DNA from: DATKPA01 sp051955985
Lineage (GTDB): Bacteria > Planctomycetota > Phycisphaerae > WQYP01
Assembly (NCBI GenBank): GCA_051955985.1
Contig: JBQCGD010000058.1
Location: 1-36,069 of the forward strand
Length of the DNA stretch: 36,069 nt
Direction: 5' to 3'
The notes beneath the pieces were generated by a model. That model was not told where the DNA came from and searched no databases. It was given only the letters and a program-made list of their open reading frames with translations. Within the stretch, counting starts at the first letter, position 1, and each line of letters begins with the position of its first letter. Both the position numbers and the translations under genes were made by a program. Shown here in pieces: positions 15,899-24,811 of the stretch.

Positions 15899-17428
15899 CT
15901 ACCGGCCCGCACCGGAAAGGAATTCCTCGCGAATCTCGCGCGGCCCGAACGGCCATGTCCTTTCGAGGGCAGCCCACACAAGAAACGACAGGACGCCCAG
16001 CACCAGCCACGCGATCGCCAGCAGCATCGCATTCACCGTGATGGTCTCGCGCCCCAGATGCAGCCACCCCACGGGAATGGTGACATCGCTCGACGAGTAG
16101 AAAAGGTATCCCCAGGCGATGAGTGCAACGACAGCGGGAAGCGGGTAGAGCACCATGCGATACGGGCGTTTCAGCGCCGGTTGTTTCCAGCGGAGAATAA
16201 ACAGCGCCAGGATCTGCGCAATGCATTGCACCAGGATCATGACGGCAGTGAGGATGTTGATCACATCGGTAAGCGGAAAAAGGGACCCGATCGCGGTAAC
16301 CACCACCATCGCGATCACGGCGTAGTGCGGAAAGTTCTTCGTGGGATGGAGCTTCCCGAAGATCGGAAGGAACATGCGGTCTCGAGCGGCATTGAAGGGA
16401 ACGCGGGAACCGCCCAGCAGCCCCGTGAAAACCGACGCAGCCGCCGTCACGAGGATGAGGGCCGTGACAACGTAGGCGGCGCCTTTTCCCCACGTGGCTT
16501 GGACGACGTCGGAGGCAATCGTCTGCGAGGCGGCGACTTTTTCCCACGGGATCACGCCAAGCACGCCGAGCTGGATGCAGAGGTAAATGCCCATCATGCC
16601 AAGGATGGAGAAGAAGATGGCGCGCGGGATGGTTCTCCCGGGGTTTTTGAGCTCGCTGCCCATGTAGGCGGTGGTGTTGTAGCCGAGGTAGTCGTAGATC
16701 GCGATGATCAGGCCGCCGCCGAGGCCGGAGAAAAAAGAGTGAAGGTGGGGGAGGGTGGTGGGGTCGGTCCCCGTCGCGTTTGGATCGACCGGGCCCCGCC
16801 ACGCGAAGGCATGCTTCGGGAAGGCGAACGCCAGTTTCGGATCAAAATGCGGAAGGGCCGCAAGGATGACGGCCCCGACAGTGATCAGCATGATGATCCA
16901 GAGAGCGGTGGTCAGAAACTTGATTTCCGTGATGTCGCGATAAAGGGCGATGAGCACGGCGACGCAGACGCCCAGGGCAATGGCGTGCGCTTCCCACGGC
17001 TGCAAGTCCGTCCAGAAGAAGCCGACGTACTGCGCGATGCCGATCACGCCGGTGGACATGATCAGGGGGATGAAAATCATGGCCGTCCAGATGAAAAGGA
17101 ACGGCACGAGCTTGCCCGTGGAGTATTGGAACGCCTCGCGGAGGTAAAGATACGTGCCGCCGGCGCCCGGCATGGCGGCGCCGAGTTCCGCCCAGACGAG
17201 TCCGTCGGCGATGGCGATGAAGGCGCCGAGAACCCAGCCGAACATCGCCTGAGGGCCGCCCATCGCCGCGACCATCGCCGGAATCGTGAGGAAGGGTCCG
17301 ATGCCGCACATTTGCGTCATGTTGATGGCCGTGGCGCCGACGGCCCCGATCGTGCGCTTGAAGTGGGGCGCATCGGGAGCGGCGGTGGATTCGCAGGGCA
17401 CGGCGGGCCCGGAAGGTGCGCTGGCCAT
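15899..17428 (-). CDS. APC-superfamily amino acid/polyamine permease
   Basis: A 509-residue integral membrane transporter with about 12 hydrophobic segments. Its first helix region (IGAVGATAINMTQMCGIGPFLTIPAMV) carries the unwound glycine-containing motif of the APC fold. GAAMPGAGGTYLYLREAF is the second conserved signature, and YNTTAYMGSELKNPGRTIPRA is the typical APC loop. It likely imports amino acids or polyamines. The start at 17428 has AGGAG five bases upstream. The PL8 lyase follows on the same strand, and this pairing may be incidental. The C-terminus is short and basic. Confidence 0.92.
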   Translation of the reverse strand: MASAPSGPAVPCESTAAPDAPHFKRTIGAVGATAINMTQMCGIGPFLTIPAMVAAMGGPQAMFGWVLGAFIAIADGLVWAELGAAMPGAGGTYLYLREAFQYSTGKLVPFLFIWTAMIFIPLIMSTGVIGIAQYVGFFWTDLQPWEAHAIALGVCVAVLIALYRDITEIKFLTTALWIIMLITVGAVILAALPHFDPKLAFAFPKHAFAWRGPVDPNATGTDPTTLPHLHSFFSGLGGGLIIAIYDYLGYNTTAYMGSELKNPGRTIPRAIFFSILGMMGIYLCIQLGVLGVIPWEKVAASQTIASDVVQATWGKGAAYVVTALILVTAAASVFTGLLGGSRVPFNAARDRMFLPIFGKLHPTKNFPHYAVIAMVVVTAIGSLFPLTDVINILTAVMILVQCIAQILALFILRWKQPALKRPYRMVLYPLPAVVALIAWGYLFYSSSDVTIPVGWLHLGRETITVNAMLLAIAWLVLGVLSFLVWAALERTWPFGPREIREEFLSGAGR

Positions 17429-17555
17429 CGGGACTCCTGGGAGGATTTTGAAGAGGACGTGGTGGTGGCAACGTAAACGCGGCGGGCAGCGAAATCAACA
17501 GGATTCTTTGATCTGCTTGCCTCGGCGTATCAAGTTGATAACATGGCGGATCTGC

Positions 17556-17628
17556 GGGGACGTAGCTCAATTGGGAGAGCACTAGCTTTGCAAGCTAGGG
17601 GTTGCCGGTTCGATCCCGGTCGTCTCCA
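17556..17628 (+). tRNA. tRNA-Ala (anticodon UGC)
   Basis: A complete 73-base cloverleaf. The acceptor stem GGGGACG/CGTCTCC has the G3-U70 wobble pair that is the identity element of tRNA-Ala. The D arm is GCTC...GAGC. The anticodon stem CTAGC/GCTAG encloses loop TTTGCAA, giving anticodon TGC. The T arm is CCGG-TTCGATC-CCGG and the discriminator base is A. CCA is not encoded. It lies alone between the permease and the GH2 gene. I see no duplicated tRNA end nearby that would mark an integrated element. Confidence 0.97.
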
Positions 17629-17761
17629 GTTTTCCCTTCACAACAAGACCCCACCGTCTTCCCCGGCCCATCCGCTTGCGCCGCACCCGTTGGTCGAATG
17701 CAAGCGGCGGCGGTAGATTAGCGTTGCACTCTTCGAGACGAAAGCGAGCATGGAGGGCTGC

Positions 17762-20359
17762 ATGGTCATTCGATCGATCGGGATGGGGCTGGCGCTGGTC
17801 GGTACCCTGTTTGTTGCCGGCCAAATGGCGCGTGCGGCGGACGTCCCACGAGAACATCTATCTTTGGACCAACATTGGCGTTTTCACCTCGGCGATTCGC
17901 CGGATGTGGGGAATTCGCTCGATTATCCGGAGCCCAGCGACCTGGCGAAGGTGCGGAAGGCGGACCTCGCCAACTGGCAGAAGATGGAAGCGGCGCAGGT
18001 GGATGCCGCCGGCGCCCATCTGGGCGAGAACCTCGCCTGGGTGCAGGCTGCGTTCGATGCGTCCGGGTGGCGCGAGCTGAACCTGCCCCACGACTGGGCT
18101 GTCGAACTTCCGTTCAGCGAGAAGGCGAATTACCAGCACGGGTTCAAGGACCTGGATCCGAAGAAGGGAACGACCATCGGCTGGTACCGCCGCGAGTTTT
18201 CGCTGCCGGCCTCCGACAAGGGGCGGGTGCTCACCGTGGATTTTGATGGCGTGTACCGCAACTCGCTCGTGTGGTTGAACGGCCATTGCCTCGGCCGGCA
18301 TCCCTCGGGATACACGAGTTTCGAGTACGACATCACCCGGTTCGCCAACTGCGGCGAGGGCGATGCGGGCAAAAACACGCTGGTCGTGCGCGTGGATGCA
18401 ACACGCTTTGAAGGGTGGTTCTATGAAGGGGCGGGGATCTACCGGCATGTCTGGTTGAACAAGATGAACCCGGTGCATGTGGCACACTGGGGCATCTATG
18501 TCACGACTTCGCCCGACGAAGCCGATGCACAAAACGAGGTCATCACCGCCCGGACGGACGTGGAAAACGATGCGGAGGACGGCACTCCCGCATCCGTCAC
18601 GTCGGAGATCCTGGATGCCGACGGCAAATCGCTGGCCACGCTGACGACGGATGGCCAAAACGTCGGCCCCCACACGCATAAGCTGATCGCGCAGCGGGTC
18701 ACGCTGCAGGGATTGCATTGGTGGTCGCCGGAAACGCCGTACCTGTACACGCTGGTGACAACGGTGAAAGGCAGCGATGGCGCGGTCCTGGATCGTTACG
18801 ACACCCCATTTGGGGTGCGCACGGTGAAGTTCGATCCGGACAAGGGGATGTTCCTCAACGGGAAGCATTACGAGATCAAGGGCACCTGCAATCACCAGGA
18901 TCATGCGGGGGTTGGATCGGCGATTCCGGACGCACTGCAGTACTGGCGGATTGCGAAGTTGAAGGAAATGGGGGCGAACGCGTATCGGACATCGCACAAT
19001 CCGCCGACGCCGGAGCTGCTGGACGCTTGCGACAAACTGGGAATGCTGGTGCTGGACGAAACGCGCCGGGCGGGCGCCGACCGCGAGGCACTGGGGCAGC
19101 TCGAATCCATGATCGAGCGGGACAAAAATCATCCCTGCGTATTTGCCTGGTCCATCTGCAACGAAGAGATGCGCGACAATATCCAGGGGGATAATGCGGT
19201 GGGGGCGCCGATTGCCAGGGCGATGCAGGATTTGGCGCACAAGCTGGATCCGTCGCGTCTGTGCACCTGCGCGATGAACAATGGATATGGAAGCGGGTTC
19301 GCGACGGTCATTGACGTCATGGGCTTCAATTATCCGACGCGGGGCAAACTGCGGGTCTCGGTCGACGAGGCCCACAAGATGTTTCCCGAAAAGCCCTGCA
19401 TGGGAACGGAGGATGCAAGCACGCGCTGCACGCGTGGGATCTACCCGGAAGATCCGGACGGAAACATCAGTTCGAAGTCGCTCGCGAGAGGAACCATCAC
19501 CGACCCCCGGTTGAAGAAGGCCGGATATGTCTCCGCGTATGACATCGAAGGCACCTGCACGGCAGAGAAGTGGTGGAATTTCTATCACGACCGCCCTTAC
19601 CTGGCAGGCTCCTTCGTCTGGACCGGCTTCGATTACCGCGGGGAGCCGACCCCCTACAAGTGGCCCTGCACGACATCCCATTTCGGCATCATGGATTTGT
19701 GCGGCTTTCCGAAGGACAACTACTGGTACTACCAGGCGTGGTGGACGGACAAGCCTGTGTTGCACGTCTATCCGCACTGGAACTGGCCCGGGAAAGAGGG
19801 CAAGACGGTGGACGTGTGGGTGCAGTCGAATTGCGACGAAGTGGAGCTGTCGCTGAATGGAACGGTCCTCGGCCGCCAGAAGGTGGAACCGCGCAAACAC
19901 CTGGAGTGGACGGTGAAGTATGCGCCCGGCACGCTGCTGGCGAGGGGCTTCAAGGATGGCAAGCAGGTGATGGAGGACAAGGTGGAAACCACCGGTCCCG
20001 CCGCGGTTCTGGGGCTCGCAGCGGATCGGGAGCAGCTCCATGGCGATGGCGAAGACGTGGCGGTGGTGACGGTCAGCGTGGCGGATGAAAAAGGCCGCAA
20101 CGTGCCCACCGCCGACAACAAGGTGACCTTTGCCGTCACGGGGCCTGCGAAAATCATTGGCGTGGGGAATGGCAATCCATCGTCCCATGAATCCGACAAG
20201 GCAAGCGAGCGCACGTTGTTCAACGGCTTGGCGCAGGTGATCGTGCAGGCGGATGCGGGCGAAGGCGAAGTGCACCTGACGGCAAGCGGGGATGGGTTGA
20301 AATCCGCCGAAATCGTGCTGAACGTCAAAAAATCGGCGCTGCGGCCCGCGGTGCCGTGA
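17762..20359 (+). CDS. Secreted glycoside hydrolase family 2 (beta-galactosidase-like)
   Basis: An 865-residue GH2 enzyme removing beta-linked sugars from oligosaccharides in the periplasm or outside. I use the ATG at 17762, preceded by GGAGGG, with a signal peptide ending MARA-ADVP; the ATG at 17750 is four codons earlier and lacks such a site. Domains in order: N-terminal jelly roll with HDWAVELPF, GWYRREF and the sugar-binding NGHCLGRHPSGYTSF; Ig-like sandwich; TIM barrel with KGTCNHQDHAG and WSICNEE, where Glu468 is the likely acid/base; GTED with Glu550 as likely nucleophile; and C-terminal domains of the DUF4982/invasin-like type. Length fits the family. Exact sugar specificity cannot be told. 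GNAT follows 18 bases downstream. Confidence 0.92.
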   Translation: MVIRSIGMGLALVGTLFVAGQMARAADVPREHLSLDQHWRFHLGDSPDVGNSLDYPEPSDLAKVRKADLANWQKMEAAQVDAAGAHLGENLAWVQAAFDASGWRELNLPHDWAVELPFSEKANYQHGFKDLDPKKGTTIGWYRREFSLPASDKGRVLTVDFDGVYRNSLVWLNGHCLGRHPSGYTSFEYDITRFANCGEGDAGKNTLVVRVDATRFEGWFYEGAGIYRHVWLNKMNPVHVAHWGIYVTTSPDEADAQNEVITARTDVENDAEDGTPASVTSEILDADGKSLATLTTDGQNVGPHTHKLIAQRVTLQGLHWWSPETPYLYTLVTTVKGSDGAVLDRYDTPFGVRTVKFDPDKGMFLNGKHYEIKGTCNHQDHAGVGSAIPDALQYWRIAKLKEMGANAYRTSHNPPTPELLDACDKLGMLVLDETRRAGADREALGQLESMIERDKNHPCVFAWSICNEEMRDNIQGDNAVGAPIARAMQDLAHKLDPSRLCTCAMNNGYGSGFATVIDVMGFNYPTRGKLRVSVDEAHKMFPEKPCMGTEDASTRCTRGIYPEDPDGNISSKSLARGTITDPRLKKAGYVSAYDIEGTCTAEKWWNFYHDRPYLAGSFVWTGFDYRGEPTPYKWPCTTSHFGIMDLCGFPKDNYWYYQAWWTDKPVLHVYPHWNWPGKEGKTVDVWVQSNCDEVELSLNGTVLGRQKVEPRKHLEWTVKYAPGTLLARGFKDGKQVMEDKVETTGPAAVLGLAADREQLHGDGEDVAVVTVSVADEKGRNVPTADNKVTFAVTGPAKIIGVGNGNPSSHESDKASERTLFNGLAQVIVQADAGEGEVHLTASGDGLKSAEIVLNVKKSALRPAVP

Positions 20360-20377
20360 TGCGCGGTCGAGGTGCAC

Positions 20378-20890
20378 ATGCGTGAGCAGCATCGCATCGA
20401 GATTCGTTCAGCAGCCTTCGAGGAGCTGCCCCTGGTCCGCAACCTGGCGTACGAGATCTGGCCGGTGTGCTATCGCGAGATGATTTCCGCGGGGCAGATC
20501 GATTACATGCTCACGCGGATGTATTCGCTCCAGCAATTACGCGCCGATCTCGCCGCCGGCATCGCGTTCGACCTGCTGCTGGAAGACGCCGTCGCCATCG
20601 GCTTCGCGAGTTACGGACCCGCCGATGCTCCCGGCGAATGCAAAATGCACAAACTCTACCTTCAGCCATCCCGCCATGGACTCGGGCTCGGGTCGCTGCT
20701 GCTGCAGCACGTGATTGCGCGGGCCAAGCAGGCGGGATTCTCGACGCTCACGTTGAATGTGAACAAGCGGAATGCGGCTGCAATCAAGGTCTACCGGCGA
20801 AACGGCTTTGTCACTCGGGAAGAAGTGGTCGTCGACATCGGAGGACGCTTCGTGATGGACGATTACATCATGGCTTTGCCGCTGGCGTGA
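20378..20890 (+). CDS. GNAT-family N-acetyltransferase
   Basis: A 170-residue GNAT enzyme that transfers an acetyl group from acetyl-CoA to an unknown amine. Motif A is visible as KMHKLYLQPSRHGLGLGSLLL, where the RHGLGLG loop binds the CoA pyrophosphate. The later LNVNKRNAAAIKVYRRNGF is the usual C-terminal strand-helix motif. The start is taken at ATG 20378 with GAGG five bases upstream; an in-frame GTG at 20372 overlaps that site and is less likely. The 3' end overlaps the 3' end of tmk by 23 bases in convergent orientation. It is closely spaced after GH2, so the two may be cotranscribed. Confidence 0.88.
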   Translation: MREQHRIEIRSAAFEELPLVRNLAYEIWPVCYREMISAGQIDYMLTRMYSLQQLRADLAAGIAFDLLLEDAVAIGFASYGPADAPGECKMHKLYLQPSRHGLGLGSLLLQHVIARAKQAGFSTLTLNVNKRNAAAIKVYRRNGFVTREEVVVDIGGRFVMDDYIMALPLA

Positions 20891-21641
20891 AATAATCCTG
20901 CAGCGTCTTGAAGACCTGCTTCTCGACTTGCGCAATGGACTTGCCCGCATCAACCACGCGGTAGCGGTCCGGCCATTCCTTCGCCTGCCAGAGGTAATTT
21001 TCCCGCACCCGAATGAAGTAATCGCGGGCACGCTGCTCGATGCGGTCCTTCACCACCGTGTCGTTGAACAGTTCATGCTGATCGTCCGATTTTTTCCGGC
21101 TCGCCCAGAGCGGATTCAAACGCTCCATCGCGATATCCGTATCGACGTCGAAAACGATCGTGAGATCCGGCCACACCTTATCCACGGCAATTTCGGCGAC
21201 GCGGAGAATATCCGCCGTCTGAAGGCCGCCGCCCGCCCCCTGGTAGGCGATCGTTGAAGAGGCAAACCGATCGGAAACGACGCATTCACCCGCCTTCAGT
21301 GCGGGCTTGATCTGCTCGTGCACAAGCTGGGCCCGCGATGCCATGTAAAGAAGCATCTCGCAATGAACATCCATCCCTTCATTTTTGGGGGAGAGAAGGA
21401 TTTCACGAATTTGTTCGCCAATATTGGTCCCGCCCGGTTCACGAAGGCGACGAACCGTGATCCCTTCCCGTTCCAGGCGGGTGATCAGCGTTTTGAGCTG
21501 GGTGGTCTTGCCGCAGCCGTCCGGGCCGTCAAAGACGATGAACTTGCCGGCCAGGCGCTTGAGGGGCGAGTCAGGGGCAGGGGGCGTGGAGCCGGGCGCC
21601 GCGGGGGGGGTATGGGGTGGGCGATTGCCTCTGGCGCTCAT
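20868..21641 (-). CDS. tmk: Thymidylate kinase with N-terminal extension
   Basis: A 257-residue dTMP kinase, phosphorylating dTMP to dTDP for DNA synthesis. The P-loop is GPDGCGKT (39-46), preceded by FIVFD. REPGGT, with the dTMP-binding Arg, and VVSDRFASSTIAYQGAG follow as in all bacterial Tmk, and the lid region is near RLNPLWASRKK. The canonical enzyme starts about at Gly32; here 31 extra residues rich in Pro/Ala precede it. The start at 21641 is supported by AAGGA five bases upstream. This leader contains a homopolymer of eight C on the coding strand (21603-21610), a possible slippage site. The gene end overlaps the GNAT gene on the other strand. Confidence 0.95.
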   Translation of the reverse strand: MSARGNRPPHTPPAAPGSTPPAPDSPLKRLAGKFIVFDGPDGCGKTTQLKTLITRLEREGITVRRLREPGGTNIGEQIREILLSPKNEGMDVHCEMLLYMASRAQLVHEQIKPALKAGECVVSDRFASSTIAYQGAGGGLQTADILRVAEIAVDKVWPDLTIVFDVDTDIAMERLNPLWASRKKSDDQHELFNDTVVKDRIEQRARDYFIRVRENYLWQAKEWPDRYRVVDAGKSIAQVEKQVFKTLQDYFTPAAKP

Positions 21642-21839
21642 GCAAATCCTTTTACTTGAACTGCGGCGATGCTAAGGGGAACCGGTTCGCGGCGTCAACG
21701 CAACCCGGGTGCGGAAACTGCCCAGCACTGCAACTTCGGGCGGGAAGGGGCGTTCGGACTGTTGCGTAAGCACCGTTTGGCCGATGTATACCGTTACGCG
21801 ATGATCCGTGACACCCCGTCCTACTCTGTGGGGAAACGC

Positions 21840-23378
21840 ATGTCCGAAAATCCGCTCGAACCCATCTGGTCTGCCAAGCCCAAAACGTGGGACGAACGCA
21901 TGGCGGCGCATCTGCTGCGGCGGGCGGGGTTCGGGGGAACGCTCGACGAGATCGACACCGCCGTGGCCGCGGGACCCCAGGCCACCGTCGGAATGCTCGT
22001 CGATTATCAGAACCTCCCCAACGCATTTCCCGAATTGACCTTTGGCGAGCTCAGCGCCCCCCTGATGGCCCAAAAAAAGGCCGGCGGCGAGCGGCGGCAG
22101 GCCCAGGGCGAGCTGATGAAAAGCCTCTCCCAGGAACAGCGGCGATCCTTCCAGTCGCTCATCAACATCGCCCAGCGCAGCAAACTCCAGGAAATGAAAC
22201 TCTGGTGGCTCGATCGGATGATCCGCACCAAGCGCCCGCTGGAAGAGAAAATGACCCTCTTCTGGCATGGCCTCTTCGTGAGCTCCGCGGTCACCGTCCG
22301 CAATGCATACCTGCTCTACAAACAAAACGCGCTCTTCCGCGAACATGCCGTCGGCAACTACCGCCAGCTCACGCACGAAGTCAGCAAAGACCCCGCCATG
22401 CTCGTTTACCTCAATAACAACCAGAACGTGAAGGAGCACCCCAACGAAAATTACGCCCGCGAGTTGATGGAACTCTTCACCCTCGGCATCGGCAACTACA
22501 CCGAGAAAGACATCAAGGAAAGCGCGCGGGCCTTCAGCGGTTGGACCAACGTCGGCGACCAGGTGATGTTCCGCAGGTTCCAGCACGACAACGGCATCAA
22601 GACGTTCCTCGGGAGAAGCGGGAACTTCGACGGTGACGACATCGTGGACATCATCTTCCAGCAGCCGGCGTGCTCCAAATACATCGCCACGCGCTTGCTG
22701 AAGTTTTTCGCCTCCGACGATCCTGATCCCGCCATCGTCGACGCCCTCGCCGGCGTCGTGCGGCAGCATAGCTTTGACATGAAGCCCGTCCTGCGAACCC
22801 TCTTCGCCAGCCAGTGGTTCTATTCCAACGACGTGATCGCGCGGCAGATCAAGAGCCCCGTGCAACTCGTCGTCGGAAGCCTGCGGGCGCTGAACGTGGG
22901 CCTCATGCAGCCAAAACAGGTCGATGGGGCGCTCAAGACAATGGGACAGGAACTCTTCACCGCGCCCACCGTCAAAGGATGGGATGGCGGCCGGGCGTGG
23001 ATCAACACCAGCACCCTCTTCGCCCGCTACAACCTGCCGGCATACCTCGGAACCGGCAAGTTGCCCGCCACTGGAAAAAGGCCCGGCGATGCCGAAATGC
23101 GGAGCCAGTATGCCGACTTCGAATCCGGCTGGAACCCGCAGGAAGATCTGGCGGAGGCTGACGCGGTGACCACCGACGCCGTGGTCGATCTCTACATCCG
23201 GAAGCTCGTCGGACCGGACATGATCGATTCGCAGAAACGCGATGACCTGATCCAGTTTGTGAACGCCACCGGCGACGCCAGGAGCCACCCCCATGATCCC
23301 ATCAGTCCCGAAAGCGAACATCGCCTCCGCTCCCTGGTCCACCTGATCATGTCCATGGCCGAATACCAGCTTTGCTGA
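21840..23378 (+). CDS. DUF1800 family protein
   Basis: A 512-residue DUF1800 protein. Signatures are AAHLLRRAGFG near the start, EEKMTLFWHGLF, LYKQNALFREHAVGNYRQL, NYARELMELFTLGIGNYTEKD and the C-terminal HLIMSMAEYQLC. The family is abundant in Planctomycetes and is almost always followed by a DUF1501 gene, as here (55-base gap). Its biochemical role is not established. The start at 21840 (MSENPLEP) is preferred over more upstream ATGs because it follows GGGGA and matches where similarity to the family begins. No signal peptide is seen, although the partner carries a Tat signal. Confidence 0.9.
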   Translation: MSENPLEPIWSAKPKTWDERMAAHLLRRAGFGGTLDEIDTAVAAGPQATVGMLVDYQNLPNAFPELTFGELSAPLMAQKKAGGERRQAQGELMKSLSQEQRRSFQSLINIAQRSKLQEMKLWWLDRMIRTKRPLEEKMTLFWHGLFVSSAVTVRNAYLLYKQNALFREHAVGNYRQLTHEVSKDPAMLVYLNNNQNVKEHPNENYARELMELFTLGIGNYTEKDIKESARAFSGWTNVGDQVMFRRFQHDNGIKTFLGRSGNFDGDDIVDIIFQQPACSKYIATRLLKFFASDDPDPAIVDALAGVVRQHSFDMKPVLRTLFASQWFYSNDVIARQIKSPVQLVVGSLRALNVGLMQPKQVDGALKTMGQELFTAPTVKGWDGGRAWINTSTLFARYNLPAYLGTGKLPATGKRPGDAEMRSQYADFESGWNPQEDLAEADAVTTDAVVDLYIRKLVGPDMIDSQKRDDLIQFVNATGDARSHPHDPISPESEHRLRSLVHLIMSMAEYQLC

Positions 23379-23433
23379 TTCGTGCACAACGCGGCGGGTT
23401 ATTTTCCATTGTGGGGCAAACAAGGAGCCTGAA

Positions 23434-24738
23434 ATGAAAACGATGCACACGCGGCGGCACTTCCTTAAACGCGGCCTCACCGTCCTCTCGGCCGCCACCA
23501 CCATGCCGCTCTTCCTGCAGCGCACCGTTTCGGCGTTGAACAATCCCCACGACCTGCCGCTCACCCAGGCCGCCATGGGCCAGGGCGAACAGGTGCTCGT
23601 GGTCATCCAGCTCTCCGGCGGCAACGACGGCCTCGCCACCGTCGCGCCCGTCGACAACGACGACTACCGCAAGGCCCGCCCCAGAATCGCGCTCACCCAG
23701 AATCTGCTCTCGCTCGGAAAAAACTCCGGCGTCGCGCTGCACCCGGACCTTGTCTCCTTCAAAGAGCTCTTCGACCAGGGGCAGATGGCCGTCATCCAGG
23801 GCGTCGGTTACCCCAATCCGAACCGGTCCCATTTCCGTTCCATGGAGATCTGGCAGACCGCCGATCCGCTGCATCCCCCGAAGGACGGCTGGCTTGGCCG
23901 CTATTTCGACAACCAGTGCAGCGGCTCTGATCCCAAGAATCAGCCCGACCCCAAGGCGGCGGTCAACATCGGCCCGGTCGCGCCGCTGGCGCTCCAGGGC
24001 GAAAAATTCGCCGCGGTCTCATTCCAGAATCCCCAGTCCTATCAGTGGTTCGCCGGCAATCGGAATGTCGACAAGCGCATGCGCGACACCTTCGCTGCCG
24101 TGAACGACCTCAAGGCCGCCGGCAAGGAAATGCCCGTCTCCACCGGCAACCCCACGCTCGATTTCCTCGAACGCACCGCCCTTGATGCCCAGCTCTCCAG
24201 CGAAGAAATCCTGGCTGTCACGACCAAATACAAGCCCGGCGTCGGCTACCCTGCCACGCCGCTCGGGCAGCAGCTCCAAATGGTCGCCCAGATGATTGCC
24301 GGCGGATTGAAAACCCGCGTCTATTACGTCTCGATGGGCGGCTTCGACACCCACACGAACGAAAAGGCGCAGCATGACCGCCTGATGCAGACGCTTTCCA
24401 GCGGCGTCGGGGCCTTCATGAAGGACCTCAAGTCGCAGGGAAACGACGGGAAAGTGGTGGTGATGACCTTCTCCGAATTCGGCCGCCGCGTGACGGAAAA
24501 CGCCAGCGGTGGGACCGACCACGGCACCGCAGCGCCCATGTTTGTCTTCGGCTCGCCGGTCAAGGGCGGCGTCTACGGCGACCATCCCTCGCTGCGGCCC
24601 CACGATCTCGACCAGGGTGATCTCCGCTTCCACACCGATTTCCGCAGCGTCTACGCAACCATCCTCAACAACTGGCTGAAGGCGGACAGCGGCAAAATTC
24701 TCGGCGCCAATTTCAAGACCATGCCCCTGCTCGTTTGA
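23434..24738 (+). CDS. DUF1501 family protein with Tat signal
   Basis: A 434-residue DUF1501 protein of the alkaline-phosphatase/sulfatase-like fold. The N-terminus has a twin-arginine signal (TRRHFLKRGLTVLS), so it is exported folded. Family signatures include LVVIQLSGGNDGLATV, GLNP-like NPNRSHFRSMEIWQTA, YVSMGGFDTHTNEK, MTFSEFGRRVTENASGGTDHGTAAPMF and the end region LDQGDLRFHTDFRSVYATILNNWL. The start has AAGGAG six bases upstream. With the DUF1800 gene it forms the usual two-gene unit. The substrate is unknown; the conserved Asp/His residues suggest metal-dependent hydrolysis. Confidence 0.92.
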   Translation: MKTMHTRRHFLKRGLTVLSAATTMPLFLQRTVSALNNPHDLPLTQAAMGQGEQVLVVIQLSGGNDGLATVAPVDNDDYRKARPRIALTQNLLSLGKNSGVALHPDLVSFKELFDQGQMAVIQGVGYPNPNRSHFRSMEIWQTADPLHPPKDGWLGRYFDNQCSGSDPKNQPDPKAAVNIGPVAPLALQGEKFAAVSFQNPQSYQWFAGNRNVDKRMRDTFAAVNDLKAAGKEMPVSTGNPTLDFLERTALDAQLSSEEILAVTTKYKPGVGYPATPLGQQLQMVAQMIAGGLKTRVYYVSMGGFDTHTNEKAQHDRLMQTLSSGVGAFMKDLKSQGNDGKVVVMTFSEFGRRVTENASGGTDHGTAAPMFVFGSPVKGGVYGDHPSLRPHDLDQGDLRFHTDFRSVYATILNNWLKADSGKILGANFKTMPLLV

Positions 24739-24811
24739 TGGTTGCCACCGATCCGCCTTGCAATAGCCCGCAACACGCGGCACTCTATCCATGGTCTGCA
24801 GGAGGAGTCGC

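Noticed and set aside
13587..16802. A continuous 1071-codon frame covering the PL8 lyase and 966 further bases upstream
   Set aside because: The part above 15836 lies inside the APC permease in another frame, is rich in Arg/His/Pro and has no domain features. The signal peptide at 15836 marks the true start.
15827..17476. 549-codon frame antisense to the permease
   Set aside because: Charged, Gly/Asp/His-rich shadow without domain features; the permease frame shows 12 hydrophobic segments and APC motifs.
17508..17542. Sigma-70 type promoter upstream of tRNA-Ala (TTGATC or TTGCCT with GATAAC)
   Set aside because: None of the candidate boxes has a 16-18 base spacing, so I do not call a promoter.
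17556..17628. tRNA-Ala as attachment site of an integrated element
   Set aside because: No duplicated 3' tRNA segment and no integrase gene are visible in the window.
17858..20392. 844-codon frame antisense to the GH2 gene
   Set aside because: It is a shadow of the GH2 codon pattern, rich in Arg/His/Val with no recognisable motif, while the sense frame has all GH2 signatures.
21672..23657. 661-codon frame antisense to the DUF1800 gene
   Set aside because: Gly/Val/His-rich shadow translation; the sense frame is a clear DUF1800 protein.
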